In this document: in pieces, positions 19,363-28,231 of the stretch
Layout: each line of letters begins with the position of its first letter
Numbering within the stretch: position 1 is the first letter of the stretch
Assembly: GCA_937625935.1 (NCBI GenBank)
Contig: OW569349.1
Span: forward strand, 1-64,000
Reading direction: 5' to 3'
DNA: 64,000 bases
Source of the DNA: Tetramitus jugosus
Taxonomy: Eukaryota > Heterolobosea > Eutetramitea > Acrasida > Vahlkampfiidae
Position numbers and translations under genes: made by a program
The notes under the pieces: model-generated
What the model was told of the DNA's origin: nothing
What the model saw: only the letters and a program-made list of their open reading frames with translations
Database searches by the model: none

Positions 19363-20688
19363 TCATAAGGCGTTCTTTGCACTTAGCTCAATCGTTACCG
19401 GTTCGCCATAAGATCTCTCAATCGTGAGTACATCTCCTATTTCGAAAGGTTGTTCTTCCTCGAGAGGTCTTCCAAGAGATTTTTCGTCTACTTGTCCCAT
19501 TTTCTTTAAATATATCCGTCCCAATGGTATATGACCTGTATTCCCTGACTTGACCGATACATTCAATCCATTTAATTTGAATATGATTGTAATGTCCTTA
19601 GATATATTCACGAAATTAAGTCCTATTATACTGTTTCCTCGTGCCATCGGGTCCTTTTTCATCTCGCATGCATATTTACACACAATAGTGTTCTTAACTA
19701 ACGGAAATGTCACAGATGAATAAACACTGATCTTTGTAGTATTCTTCGTATTGATTTGAGATGTTTCCTCAATGTTGTTCATTACTTGATCGAAAAATTC
19801 CAATAGATCGGTGTCGGTGCTATGCTGCTCGTCATTCAAAAACAAAAAAGGGCTATTGTTCCCACCTTTCATTGGTTCCTCAACCAAATCCAACAATAAA
19901 GGTGTATCGACTCTGTTCATCTCATCAAATCTCTTCTCCTTTTTATAGGTGAAGCGTGAAGTCACATTCTTAATACTGGTATTGATTTTGTCATGGACGT
20001 ACACTTCACTCATATCTTTCTTTTTCTTCTTTACTTGGTATATCTTGTATTTCATTTCCAAGAAGAATGACACTTCATGTTGTACTGTTTCTACCGGTTT
20101 TGAATACGCACCAATGTCGCAGGATGGCATACTTTGATCTTGAAACAGACTTTTTGATCCATCAGAATGATTACTCGATTCCTCCCTTGCTCTCTTGTTT
20201 TGCCTCGTAGTATGCACAATATCATCTCTTATATGAAATCCATCTATACATGTTCGGCTCTGTTGAGTATTGACCAATTCTATCTGATGAGTAGTTTGAA
20301 ATGGTAGTACAGTCGGAACCATTGCTTTGGGCTGATAATCAAGATCTGAACTTGTACTTAAATTACTCAGATTTGTGTACATATTATGGTTTGAAACTTG
20401 AATCACTGCCTGATCACCGGATGAACTTGCATGCGAACCTGTTTGCTGTAAACTAGGTGTGACGTTTGACTGTCGCTTCTTATTTTTCAACTGGGATGGC
20501 TGTCCTGACTTTCTTCTTTCTTCTTCCCTTTGGTTGATAAAGCATTTATGTGTAAAGCAACGATAGCCTTTGTGTACTGTACAGTATTGTTGATATTTTC
20601 CCTTCTCACACTCTTTGCAGTGATGGTTGTTACCATCAAAGTGGTCTGCGCGATTTGCTGAACATTCAGGATTGTTGCATCTTATCAT
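19363..20688 (-). CDS. Unknown 441-aa protein with Cys/His-rich N-terminus
   Basis: Intact minus-strand frame, no introns. Residues 4-50 hold a dense set of possible zinc ligands (RCNNPECSANRADHF, then HHCKECEKGKYQQYCTVHKG, then CFTHKCF), suggesting one or two zinc-binding folds. Residues 55-200 are low-complexity and Ser/Gln-rich. The C-terminal ~100 residues look like a compact beta-domain (MARGNSIIGLNFVNISKDIT, then PLGRIYLKK and VLTIERSYGEPVTIEL). No known domain is certain. It diverges from the kinase gene at 20886 across 197 bp containing an 18-bp palindrome built from the cluster's box. A transcription-associated or adaptor role is a guess. Confidence 0.65.
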   Translation of the reverse strand: MIRCNNPECSANRADHFDGNNHHCKECEKGKYQQYCTVHKGYRCFTHKCFINQREEERRKSGQPSQLKNKKRQSNVTPSLQQTGSHASSSGDQAVIQVSNHNMYTNLSNLSTSSDLDYQPKAMVPTVLPFQTTHQIELVNTQQSRTCIDGFHIRDDIVHTTRQNKRAREESSNHSDGSKSLFQDQSMPSCDIGAYSKPVETVQHEVSFFLEMKYKIYQVKKKKKDMSEVYVHDKINTSIKNVTSRFTYKKEKRFDEMNRVDTPLLLDLVEEPMKGGNNSPFLFLNDEQHSTDTDLLEFFDQVMNNIEETSQINTKNTTKISVYSSVTFPLVKNTIVCKYACEMKKDPMARGNSIIGLNFVNISKDITIIFKLNGLNVSVKSGNTGHIPLGRIYLKKMGQVDEKSLGRPLEEEQPFEIGDVLTIERSYGEPVTIELSAKNAL

Positions 20689-20757
20689 CTTCGTCTTGTT
20701 TCAAAGTTTTCAAGTTGGAAAAAAATGTTGTAAACTACAATGTGGGTCGGAGTTTTT

Positions 20758-20775
20758 TTGCGTTGTACAACGCAA
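20758..20775. promoter_or_regulatory. Perfect 18-bp palindrome TTGCGTTGTACAACGCAA in a divergent promoter
   Basis: Two head-to-head copies of the cluster box (TTGCGTTG and CAACGCAA) around TA, 70 bp upstream of the minus-strand gene start (20688) and 110 bp upstream of the plus-strand start (20886). A dimeric DNA-binding protein would fit this symmetry (inference). A second inverted repeat, AAAGACGAA-G-TTCGTCTTT, lies at 20811-20829 in the same 197-bp promoter. Confidence 0.65.
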
Positions 20776-20810
20776 CCTTTTTTGTCGAGTCGTCGAAAAT
20801 AAATAACGTC

Positions 20811-20829
20811 AAAGACGAAGTTCGTCTTT
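20811..20829. promoter_or_regulatory. Second inverted repeat in the divergent promoter
   Basis: AAAGACGAA (20811-20819) and TTCGTCTTT (20821-20829) are perfect inverted partners around a single G. It lies between the 18-bp palindrome and the kinase start; it may be an operator-like site for the kinase gene. Role not proven. Confidence 0.45.
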
Positions 20830-20885
20830 TGTGACATCGATTTTTTCGAAAATCAAAAAAATATTGTGATACCATCATCAGTCGA

Positions 20886-22229
20886 ATGAATTGTAACAAA
20901 CGATATGTTTGTACCAACTTGGGACTATTACAACAAGGTACAAATACATTTACACGAGATGGTCCTTCGTTTATGCAATTTCCAATAATTACATTCAATG
21001 ATGTTCATTTGCCTACTAAGGAAACGAATATTCTATCTCGTGTTATGGATGAACTGGCACAAGCTATTAAGAAAACAGATATTCCATTTGTGCAAGTTGT
21101 CAAAGAAGAACAACCAGATATAACGGTCATTCATGTTGTCTTATCTGAAAAGGTCTCTTACAAAGTACGGGACTATATCCGTATTCTGACAACTACTATC
21201 ATCAAGAAACACAATAGAGCACAGACTTATGCTAAAGTGATTCATCCGCGAAACAATGATAACTATAGTAGCATTGATTATATATCTTCTGGTGGAGCTG
21301 CGTCTGTAGAAAAAGTATACAGAAACGATGACCCGAATACTATTTACGCACGCAAAGAATTTATAAATAAGGATAAATCGAAGTATGACCCATCCAGCAA
21401 GCTATTTCGGAATTTCCTAGAAGAGACACAAAATCTGCTTGAGCACACTTTCGAAGGTCATCATGACAAAGTTCATCTGGTTCCAATAGTTGATGCATAT
21501 TGGACTTGCCGTGATGAAAACCTTGTATTCAGACCTCGTTTTTTTATTGTTCTTCAATATTACGATGAAACTCTTGGAAATTTATTGAGAAGTATTAAAC
21601 GCGGAGAGAAACGCAAATCACTTCGTGATATGGCTACTATTGTGTTATCACTGACTAGATGTGTATGGGTTCTTCACAGATCTGGTCATTCAGCACACAG
21701 TGACATAAAACCCGATAACTGTGCTGTTCGTGAAGATCTCACAGTTTGTTTGCTTGATGTCGGTGGCTTGGTTCCTCATGGAAACAGACCTAGATGGACT
21801 ACTGAAAGGTATTGTGATCCAGATATAACTATTACTGGAGCTACTTCTGACACAGACAAATTCGCGTTGGGTCTTGTGATGCGAGATTGTATTCAAGTTG
21901 TTTGTGAACAATTTCCTGATGAAAAAATCCCCAAAAGTCTATCTGAATGGACACTAAAAGCTTGTCATGTAGGTAACAGAGATAGATTTAAGAGCCCGGA
22001 TGAAATGTATTTTGCGTTGGAAAGTATATTGAAATCTTGGGACGAATTGATAGTTGATGAATCAAACATCCTTTTCATTGACAATCTACCAGAAGATACC
22101 AGTGTGTTAATATCAAATCAAGCGAATAATGAGGGAGATGAACCTATGTTGGCCTTAGGAAGAGGTGATGATTCAAGTTGGGAGAATATACATACAGACG
22201 AAATTATGTCATCATCCAACTCCCAATGA
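20886..22229 (+). CDS. Divergent protein kinase, paralogue of 7285-8670
   Basis: 447 residues, intronless. The N-terminal ~130 residues are of unknown fold but alignable with the paralogue (both have ITFND/ITYDD and a KIP or DIPF element). Kinase landmarks: ISSGGAASV loop, Lys in IYARKEF, HSDIKPDN (HRD with R to S), LDVGG in the DFG position, TERYCDP in place of APE, then DTDKFALG. Catalytic Lys and Asp residues remain, so it may be active although motifs around them differ from nearly all standard kinases. The C-terminus carries DESNILFIDNLPED and a poorly conserved tail. It shares a divergent promoter with the 441-aa gene. Confidence 0.75.
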   Translation: MNCNKRYVCTNLGLLQQGTNTFTRDGPSFMQFPIITFNDVHLPTKETNILSRVMDELAQAIKKTDIPFVQVVKEEQPDITVIHVVLSEKVSYKVRDYIRILTTTIIKKHNRAQTYAKVIHPRNNDNYSSIDYISSGGAASVEKVYRNDDPNTIYARKEFINKDKSKYDPSSKLFRNFLEETQNLLEHTFEGHHDKVHLVPIVDAYWTCRDENLVFRPRFFIVLQYYDETLGNLLRSIKRGEKRKSLRDMATIVLSLTRCVWVLHRSGHSAHSDIKPDNCAVREDLTVCLLDVGGLVPHGNRPRWTTERYCDPDITITGATSDTDKFALGLVMRDCIQVVCEQFPDEKIPKSLSEWTLKACHVGNRDRFKSPDEMYFALESILKSWDELIVDESNILFIDNLPEDTSVLISNQANNEGDEPMLALGRGDDSSWENIHTDEIMSSSNSQ

Positions 22230-22261
22230 AACTTACAAGAATAGACTATTGCATATTACAG

Positions 22262-22381
22262 GTGAACTTAGTAATTAAGAAAATGAATATTCCACTTATA
22301 CAACTTGGTATTGAAGAGCAAGAATCTATACAATATAACATGATTGTTGTTGTGTTTGTAAATGAAATTTATACTAATTAG
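22262..22381 (+). pseudogene. Short duplicate of the kinase N-terminal region
   Basis: The 40 residues from VNLVIKKMNIPLIQLGIEEQ to the stop resemble residues ~58-95 of the kinase just upstream (AIKKTDIPFVQVVKEEQPD, then IHVVLSE). The piece follows the kinase stop by 32 bp and ends before the next gene. It is most simply a leftover from a tandem duplication of the kinase gene. Confidence 0.5.
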
Positions 22382-22396
22382 TTGACAATGTTTTAT

Positions 22397-22942
22397 TCAA
22401 CGAATAGCAGGAACACCACTTGTGGCATCATACAATCTTCCTCGATTCTTGCAATTGACAGTGCTACAGTAACATATCTCGAAGAACGAGATTGATCCAT
22501 TCACGATATTAGAATTGTATTTGTGACTCATTCTTGACGAATGATACTGTGCTACTACATAATTGCTTCTTCTGTGAGACACTTTGGTTATGGAAGAGAA
22601 GTTAAAATCCACATAAGATAGAGTAATATGGTCAGTAGGATACCAGAGCATAGTTTGATGACATTCAATGCATCGAGGAGGTGAGTCAGGGCGATGTGAT
22701 TCAGGTGTCATTAGTATACTATCATTGCTTATGACCTCGTTTGCAGTAATTATATTTTCTCTTGTCAAATCATCAATTATTCCTGTCAAGTCAGGTTTGA
22801 AGAAGTAAATGCACTCTTGGACAGGGATAGTAAACTGAGAGAAAATCTTATTTCTAACACTATTCAATGTTTCGCTTCGATCTATAGTGATACCTCCAAT
22901 CGAACCATGACCCACCAATAAGACATGCACGCTTATGGACAT
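22397..22942 (-). CDS. Ubiquitin-like / CxxC zinc-motif protein, 181 aa
   Basis: Residues 1-75 look like a ubiquitin-like beta-grasp (SISVHVLLVGHG, then ITIDRSETLNSVRNKIFSQF, IPVQECIYFF). Residues 89-95 hold CIECH, and residues 157-168 hold CYCSTVNCKNRG; together these could bind zinc. There is no diglycine end: the chain ends GVPAIR, so it is unlikely to be a conjugated modifier unless processed. Intronless and intact. It is divergent from the 23115 gene across 172 bp containing four copies of the cluster box. Family unknown; the ubiquitin-like call is moderate. Confidence 0.5.
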   Translation of the reverse strand: MSISVHVLLVGHGSIGGITIDRSETLNSVRNKIFSQFTIPVQECIYFFKPDLTGIIDDLTRENIITANEVISNDSILMTPESHRPDSPPRCIECHQTMLWYPTDHITLSYVDFNFSSITKVSHRRSNYVVAQYHSSRMSHKYNSNIVNGSISFFEICYCSTVNCKNRGRLYDATSGVPAIR

Positions 22943-22982
22943 TTTAGCTTTATTTTAAATATTCAAATTAAAACCGGTGTTT

Positions 22983-23062
22983 TTGCGTTGTGCTTGTTTA
23001 TTACATTATTAGAACATTGCGTTGCGTTGTGTTACCCCATTCCATTTTGGAACGTTGCGTTA
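22983..23062. promoter_or_regulatory. Divergent promoter with four TTGCGTT(G/A) boxes
   Basis: TTGCGTTG at 22983-22990, 23017-23024 and 23022-23029 (overlapping), and TTGCGTTA at 23055-23062, all between the start of the 22942 gene (-) and the start of the 23115 gene (+). The overlapping pair has the same 5-bp offset as the pair in the 17775-17787 promoter. Confidence 0.6.
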
Positions 23063-23114
23063 CTTACAAAAATCAACTAATCCATAGCATTGAAACAAAA
23101 CAACTTAACAGTCA

Positions 23115-23696
23115 ATGGGTAAGCAAGTAGCAGTCGCTCCAGACGTTTCAGGAGCTATTAGAGAATTCGGCACTGTTGTAAATTATACAACTAGACAGGG
23201 GTCAGAAGAGCTTGTAACTGCTAAAGAACTACAAGCAGAGCTTAATAATGGTAGCAAATCATTATTTCAGGATCTCTTCACTGGTAAAGAAATGATAGAT
23301 GCACATAAGGAGGGCCAGTGTTTCTTTATCCCTAGAGTAACAAAGGTAGAAAGCCAAGTTATGTCAACAATGGACGCTTATAGTAGTGCAAAGGTTAGTG
23401 GATGGTCCTTTGGTTTGGAATGCGCTGATTTTGTCCTTGGGGTTAAAGCACATAAATCATCTGCTTCAATTGGAATTAGAGGAGTATGCAAAAAAGGAGT
23501 TCTCTTTAGTGTTAAAAGCAGATGCATGTTCTGTGGCAAAGATGAAGACTATAATATTGATGATACCCTTCTTGAGCAATTTGCCCTCACTAAAGGTCAA
23601 GTTGGAGGGAATTTGATGCAGGCAGAAACTTATGATATTGCTGCTCTCATAGCCAAGGCTAAAGATGAGATCAAAGCTGAGATGGTAACAAAGTGA
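23115..23696 (+). CDS. Unknown 193-aa protein, last gene of the CAACGCAA cluster
   Basis: Intact, intronless frame with an A-rich leader before the ATG. It is mixed alpha/beta in look. A CMFCG pair (near residue 136) with a lone Cys upstream (ECADF, CKKG) may form a small metal site or disulfide. The N-terminus has VAPDVSGAIREFGTVVNYTT; the C-terminus is charged helical (AALIAKAKDEIKAEMV). No signal peptide or membrane span. I recognise no family. Promoter boxes tie it to the other four genes. Confidence 0.6.
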   Translation: MGKQVAVAPDVSGAIREFGTVVNYTTRQGSEELVTAKELQAELNNGSKSLFQDLFTGKEMIDAHKEGQCFFIPRVTKVESQVMSTMDAYSSAKVSGWSFGLECADFVLGVKAHKSSASIGIRGVCKKGVLFSVKSRCMFCGKDEDYNIDDTLLEQFALTKGQVGGNLMQAETYDIAALIAKAKDEIKAEMVTK

Positions 23697-24025
23697 TTCT
23701 AGAAGTGTTGATTATAAATAAATGGTGTTTGGGAACTGTATTTACAATTCTGATACTTATGTCTGTAAGTTGCTCTAATCTAGTCGTTTAATTGTGACTA
23801 TTGAGGTAATAACATGTATATGGTGAGTACGAACTATGGCAATGTGACGACAAATCAGATCCTGCGAATCCTCAATTAGTCGATGCCCGAAACAGTTCTG
23901 ATTTGGTCATTCGAGACTTTCATAAGCGCAGAAAGAAGATTCCCTCCTTCTCATTCTTTGAAATTGCAGTCATGACACAATAGATCAAACAGTTAAAAAA
24001 TGGACTTCTATTTTTTGATGAGTTC
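23697..24025. other. Spacer leading into a cyclase remnant
   Basis: No independent gene. The last ~50 bp read in frame into the cyclase fragment (LLFFDEFVQSDVV), with an in-frame TAG at 23981-23983, so this may hold eroded upstream cyclase sequence. Confidence 0.4.
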
Positions 24026-24897
24026 GTGCAATCTGATGTTGTTCGAGTTCTAGTGCTTCGAAATGCCAGTGCCCAACTGGGAGTACTTAAGAGGAGGATG
24101 ACAATTATGTTTGTTAACATTCAATTCAGTTCCACAGATGATCTATCCCCAAATGTTGTTGCTAATATGTTGCAAATCATGTTCACTTCGTTGTCTCACA
24201 TTGTCACAACAGAAGGAGGTGTGATTGACAAGTATTTATCAGAAGGTTTCATGTGTTTATTCAATGCTCCATTGGATAATCATGAAGTTCGATCCATCCA
24301 AGCATCACTTCGTATGATCCAAAGAATTGAAGAATTGAATGATAACTGGACGAAAGACGGTCTTCCAACACTCTCAATCAATATTGGAGTGAATACCGAT
24401 GAATGTTATGTGGGAAATGTTGGAAGTCGAAAGAGAGTCAATTATACTGCATTAGGTGATGCAGTGAACGTTGCAAGTCGATTGGTACCTCTCAACATTC
24501 GATATGATTCATCAATCATTATTGGACCTAAAACACGAGAAACAGCACAACATTTGTTTGTCTGTAGATGGATTGCTTGCCTCCAGGTCAAGGGGAAAAC
24601 TCAACCAAGTATGTACATTGTATTTTGTTCACCACTTTCGATTAACTTCTCACACGTGTTTAAGTTGATGTGTATCAAGTAGTGATCGAGAGAGAGAAAG
24701 CTTCAGATCAACAGAAACAAATGGAAGCTCTCGCTTCGCATGTGAAGCAATCTATTGAATTAAATGATCTAGCTTCAGCTCACTCATTGGTTCTCTCTTT
24801 GTTGACAAGGTATCCGAATGACAAAGCATTGATTGAGTTGCAACAACGATTGGAATCTCCAAATTTTAGTGTTTCCTTGGAATTGAGCAGTAAATGA
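24026..24897 (+). pseudogene. Class III nucleotidyl cyclase catalytic domain, N-truncated
   Basis: The frame covers nearly a whole cyclase homology domain: MTIMFVNIQFSSTDDL, KYLSEGFMCLFNAP, INIGVNTDECYVGNVGS, YTALGDAVNVASRL, then a C-terminal coiled region. A 56-nt GT-AG intron (24609-24664) restores KGKTQP-IDVYQVV across the join. The two metal-binding Asp are replaced: the usual F(A/V)DI is FVNI, and GDG is SEG. Together with loss of the sensor and membrane regions and an in-frame stop just upstream, this argues for an inactive remnant. A short expressed pseudo-enzyme cannot be excluded. Confidence 0.65.
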
Positions 24898-25155
24898 GTT
24901 GTGGATGCTAGCGAAGAGTTTTCAATCCTCTTGTCATAAGGAGGTGGAGTAATACTTCGTACTGAGGACAACGGTTCTAATCCCTAACGGTCAATAAGAT
25001 AGATGAGTGCTGTTGGATACAACGCTTACAAATCAGCCGAGCAATGATTGTCCGTTAACGTTTCTTGGGTAAGAAACTCCGTGTCGGAAACGACATTCTC
25101 CTCTTTCGTCCAATTTATTTGTCCAACTCGGAGAAACAGAAGAAAGAGAAAAAAC

Positions 25156-26449
25156 ATGTATGCAATAATAACGTGGGCCGTGTGGCATGAAATTTTAACA
25201 TGGACTTCCATGATTGTTGGTTGGACCTATTTTGCTGCTTGGTCCCTGTCTTTTTATCCTCAGCGTAAGTTCACTCATCCTTCTTTGTTCGTTTTTATGT
25301 GAATAATCTTCTTGTTGCTCACACATGATTGATGATGCACACACAGTGATTGAAAATTGGAGACGAAAGTCTGTTGTTGGTCTCTCGTTTGACTTTTTGG
25401 TGTTGAACGTGATTGGTCACACGAGTTACTTGGTGTTCAATGCTGTCTTGTTCTGGGATCCATATGTCAAGTCTCTCTATCACAAAAAGTATCCTTCAAA
25501 GGGTAATCCAGTTGAAATTAATGATGTTGTCTTTTCGATCCGTATGTAGAAAACGTCGTCACAGTGCTCTATCGTATTGACTCTTGTTGTGTGATTATTA
25601 TTATTGTCGTGATCGATCAGTTGTCATGGTGTTTTGTGATCAACGATCATCATTTGGTCATTTATATTGTTGTTTGTTTCCATGTTGATCAAAATATCTG
25701 ACTTGCATGTTTTCATCAATTGCTATTGTTGTTGTTGTTGTTGTTCTTCTGTCAACAATGATATCATTCGAATGACACCTCACACAGATGCTGTGATATT
25801 GACCACCATTACCATTTTCCAGTGTATGATCTATGAGAGAGGAGGTCAAGTCATCTCTTGGACAGCTAGAATATTGAGCATGGTTATCATGTTGATCATC
25901 TCCATCTGCATATTTTTCACATTGTCTGATGTGTTGAGTTGGTTGGGCATGATGAACACTCTAGGTTATGTAAAATTGGCAATCTCATTCTTCAAGTATG
26001 TGCCTCAAGCCTGGTTGAACTATAGGAGAAGAATGACCATTGGTTGGTCCATTGGTCAAATCATTCTTGATCTGACAGGTGGTATCTTGTCCTTTGCTCA
26101 AATGTTTATCGATGCCATCAATAACAATAATTGGTCGAGTTTCGAAGGAGGAAATATTCCAAAGTTGGGTCTTGCGATCCTGTCGATTGTGTTTGATCTC
26201 ATTTTCATTACGCAGCACTACATTCTCTACAGTAAGAATAACGAAGAGTATCACGAGCAACAACAAGCTATCGCCAATTCGACCAAAAACTCAAGTAAAA
26301 AACAGAGTCGAGTATCTCGCGTCGAAGAGGAGGCAGATTATGACTATGAACAGGAGAAGAACTCGATGCTTCAGTACGATTCACTAAGACTGACTCGAGA
26401 AACAGTGATCAATACTCAACCTCACTTCAATGAAGAGTTGAGCGAGTGA
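25156..26449 (+). CDS. CTNS: Cystinosin-like lysosomal cystine/H+ symporter (PQ-loop)
   Basis: Exons 25156-25264, 25347-25541 and 25788-26449 (two GT-AG introns of 82 and 246 nt) give 321 residues in one frame. The first PQ loop reads [29 protein letters not shown], with the join restoring Leu, a hallmark of cystinosin; the second is KYVPQAWLNYRRRMTIGWS. Seven membrane helices are likely. Family role: export of cystine from lysosomes with protons. The usual long luminal glycosylated N-terminus is missing; an in-frame upstream ATG at 25048 adds only 36 residues. The C-terminal tail is long, polar and Glu/Arg-rich, where mammalian cystinosin has GYDQL-type sorting; no exact match is seen here. 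Confidence 0.88.
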
Positions 26450-26531
26450 GTGTATTCGTTTGGAAAGACTCTACTGCTCTTGACTCGATTATATTGATAT
26501 TTATACAATGTGATTACATAAAAAAACATCA

Positions 26532-28148
26532 TTACAAATCTTTGTCCTTGTATGAGTCAAGTATGACTGCACCAGACGAAGGGCCCGAAGAGAAGAGAAC
26601 CTCACTGCGCTTCGCATTCTTTGTCATCTCTTTGTCCTGATAATAGTACTGCCACAAGTCATCCATAAATTGATTTACACATTCGTTTCGTACAAGAGAC
26701 ACACAACATCCACCCCATCCTGCACCAGTCAATCGACTACCCAAACAACCAGCTCTTGATTGCGCGAATGAGGTAATCTGATTGAGTTCCGAGCACGAAC
26801 ACTCGAACAGATCTCTACAACTCGAATGACTATCGTTCATCAACTGTCCAAACTTCTCTGCAATATTGGCAGTGTCACTTGTGTGTGTACTACTACAAAG
26901 CTCGACAGCGTTCAAAACTCTTTCTGCCTCTGAAAATACATGAATAGCTCTTTGTCGCAATTTGAAACCCTCTTCATTAGCTAACACTATTGAACCAAAG
27001 TATCTCTGTCGTATGTCTTGTACAGAATCAAGTTGTAATAAATCTCTCACATCTTCCATACTGTACTCATCTTTCGTCAGGTGTGATTTACAGTGATCGA
27101 TCATTGCACTCAAAGGCAGGTGTAGCATATCCTCTTGGAGCCAATGCAGTGTGTGATATTCGCTCAGTACAGTGTTCACCAATGCTTTGCACAAGATGGA
27201 AGTAGCCAATCTGCATTCAACAACACGTCGATTATAATTGTGAGCTGCACTTTCATTCTTATGCGCTCCAACCAACGTATTGCTGACAACAAAGGAGACA
27301 CCTGATGGCAGACTCACAGCTTGATGATTCAACTTTGGTTCAAAAGTAATGTACTGTGCGTGGTCTTTTTCACCCAGAAAGCTAATCGCTTGATCCATTC
27401 CACCAATCTGCACATTCATTCCAAATCTCTCACTATCTGCCGCCAGCTGTCCAAAATCCTGTTTAGATATTTCTGTGTGCTTACCGAAGGCTCTACAGGT
27501 AGCCAGAGTACAAGCACATACAAGTGCACTAGAGCTCGATAGTCCACTTCCCATAGGAACATTGCCATTGATCATCAAGTAGAGATCAATCACAGAAGAA
27601 TCATCAGCAATCATCTTGGAAAGACAATCGCGCGTCACACGTGTCATAGCACCTCTCACTCCACACAGCACATAGTTACTCCAGTGATGATTCTCTCGAT
27701 CAATCGTAATGCACTGTCCAATATCACCACCATGAGACTCCTTCACTTGAAAAGTGTGAACTCTCTTGGCAAACTCTGACTCTCTTGAATTTCCAATGTG
27801 TACGTTGAGTGTGACACTTGTCTTGGATGAAAGTTCCAACTCTGTATTGCAATGATTCCTGATGTGAATCGCACATGCAACAACAGCATCGACTTCGAGG
27901 GCCATTGGCAAAACACCGTATCCACTGTAGTCAATGTGCTCTCCAATGAGATTGACTCTTCCAGGTGCACGAACAATAAATTGTGGCTCAGCACTCGACG
28001 CTTGTTGTTCGATCGATGAGGGGTGGAATTGGCTTTTGAACGATCGGATCAATTGATCATATCTCTGTTTCTCGACAGGTACTCTGTCTGGAGAATAAAT
28101 TTCACTCAGGGAGTGCACAATGGGAACATGACTGTCTGTTTGGGTCAT
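26532..28148 (-). CDS. GALK2: Galactokinase / N-acetylgalactosamine kinase (GHMP family)
   Basis: 538 residues, intronless. All three GHMP motifs are present: APGRVNLIGEHIDYSGYGVLPMALE (about residues 54-78, the galactokinase signature), PMGSGLSSSSALVCA (about 198) and LTGAGWGGCCVSLV (about 475). It transfers phosphate from ATP to C1 of galactose or GalNAc, the first step of the Leloir or GalNAc salvage route. The HIDYxGYxVLPMA form is closer to GALK2/GAL1-type enzymes than to bacterial GalK (family knowledge). A 50-residue N-terminal extension precedes the catalytic core. Convergent with cystinosin, 80 bp between stops. Confidence 0.9.
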   Translation of the reverse strand: MTQTDSHVPIVHSLSEIYSPDRVPVEKQRYDQLIRSFKSQFHPSSIEQQASSAEPQFIVRAPGRVNLIGEHIDYSGYGVLPMALEVDAVVACAIHIRNHCNTELELSSKTSVTLNVHIGNSRESEFAKRVHTFQVKESHGGDIGQCITIDRENHHWSNYVLCGVRGAMTRVTRDCLSKMIADDSSVIDLYLMINGNVPMGSGLSSSSALVCACTLATCRAFGKHTEISKQDFGQLAADSERFGMNVQIGGMDQAISFLGEKDHAQYITFEPKLNHQAVSLPSGVSFVVSNTLVGAHKNESAAHNYNRRVVECRLATSILCKALVNTVLSEYHTLHWLQEDMLHLPLSAMIDHCKSHLTKDEYSMEDVRDLLQLDSVQDIRQRYFGSIVLANEEGFKLRQRAIHVFSEAERVLNAVELCSSTHTSDTANIAEKFGQLMNDSHSSCRDLFECSCSELNQITSFAQSRAGCLGSRLTGAGWGGCCVSLVRNECVNQFMDDLWQYYYQDKEMTKNAKRSEVLFSSGPSSGAVILDSYKDKDL

Positions 28149-28231
28149 AATGGATGGTTGATCGCTTGAGAGCAGTGATGGGTGAAGGATTTTTTGTTTG
28201 TCAGGTGGATTGTTTGTTTGGTGGTGGATAT

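Noticed and set aside
24965-24980. GGTTCTAATCC resembling a tRNA T-arm box
   Set aside because: I could not find a matching acceptor stem, D-arm or anticodon arm at the right spacing.
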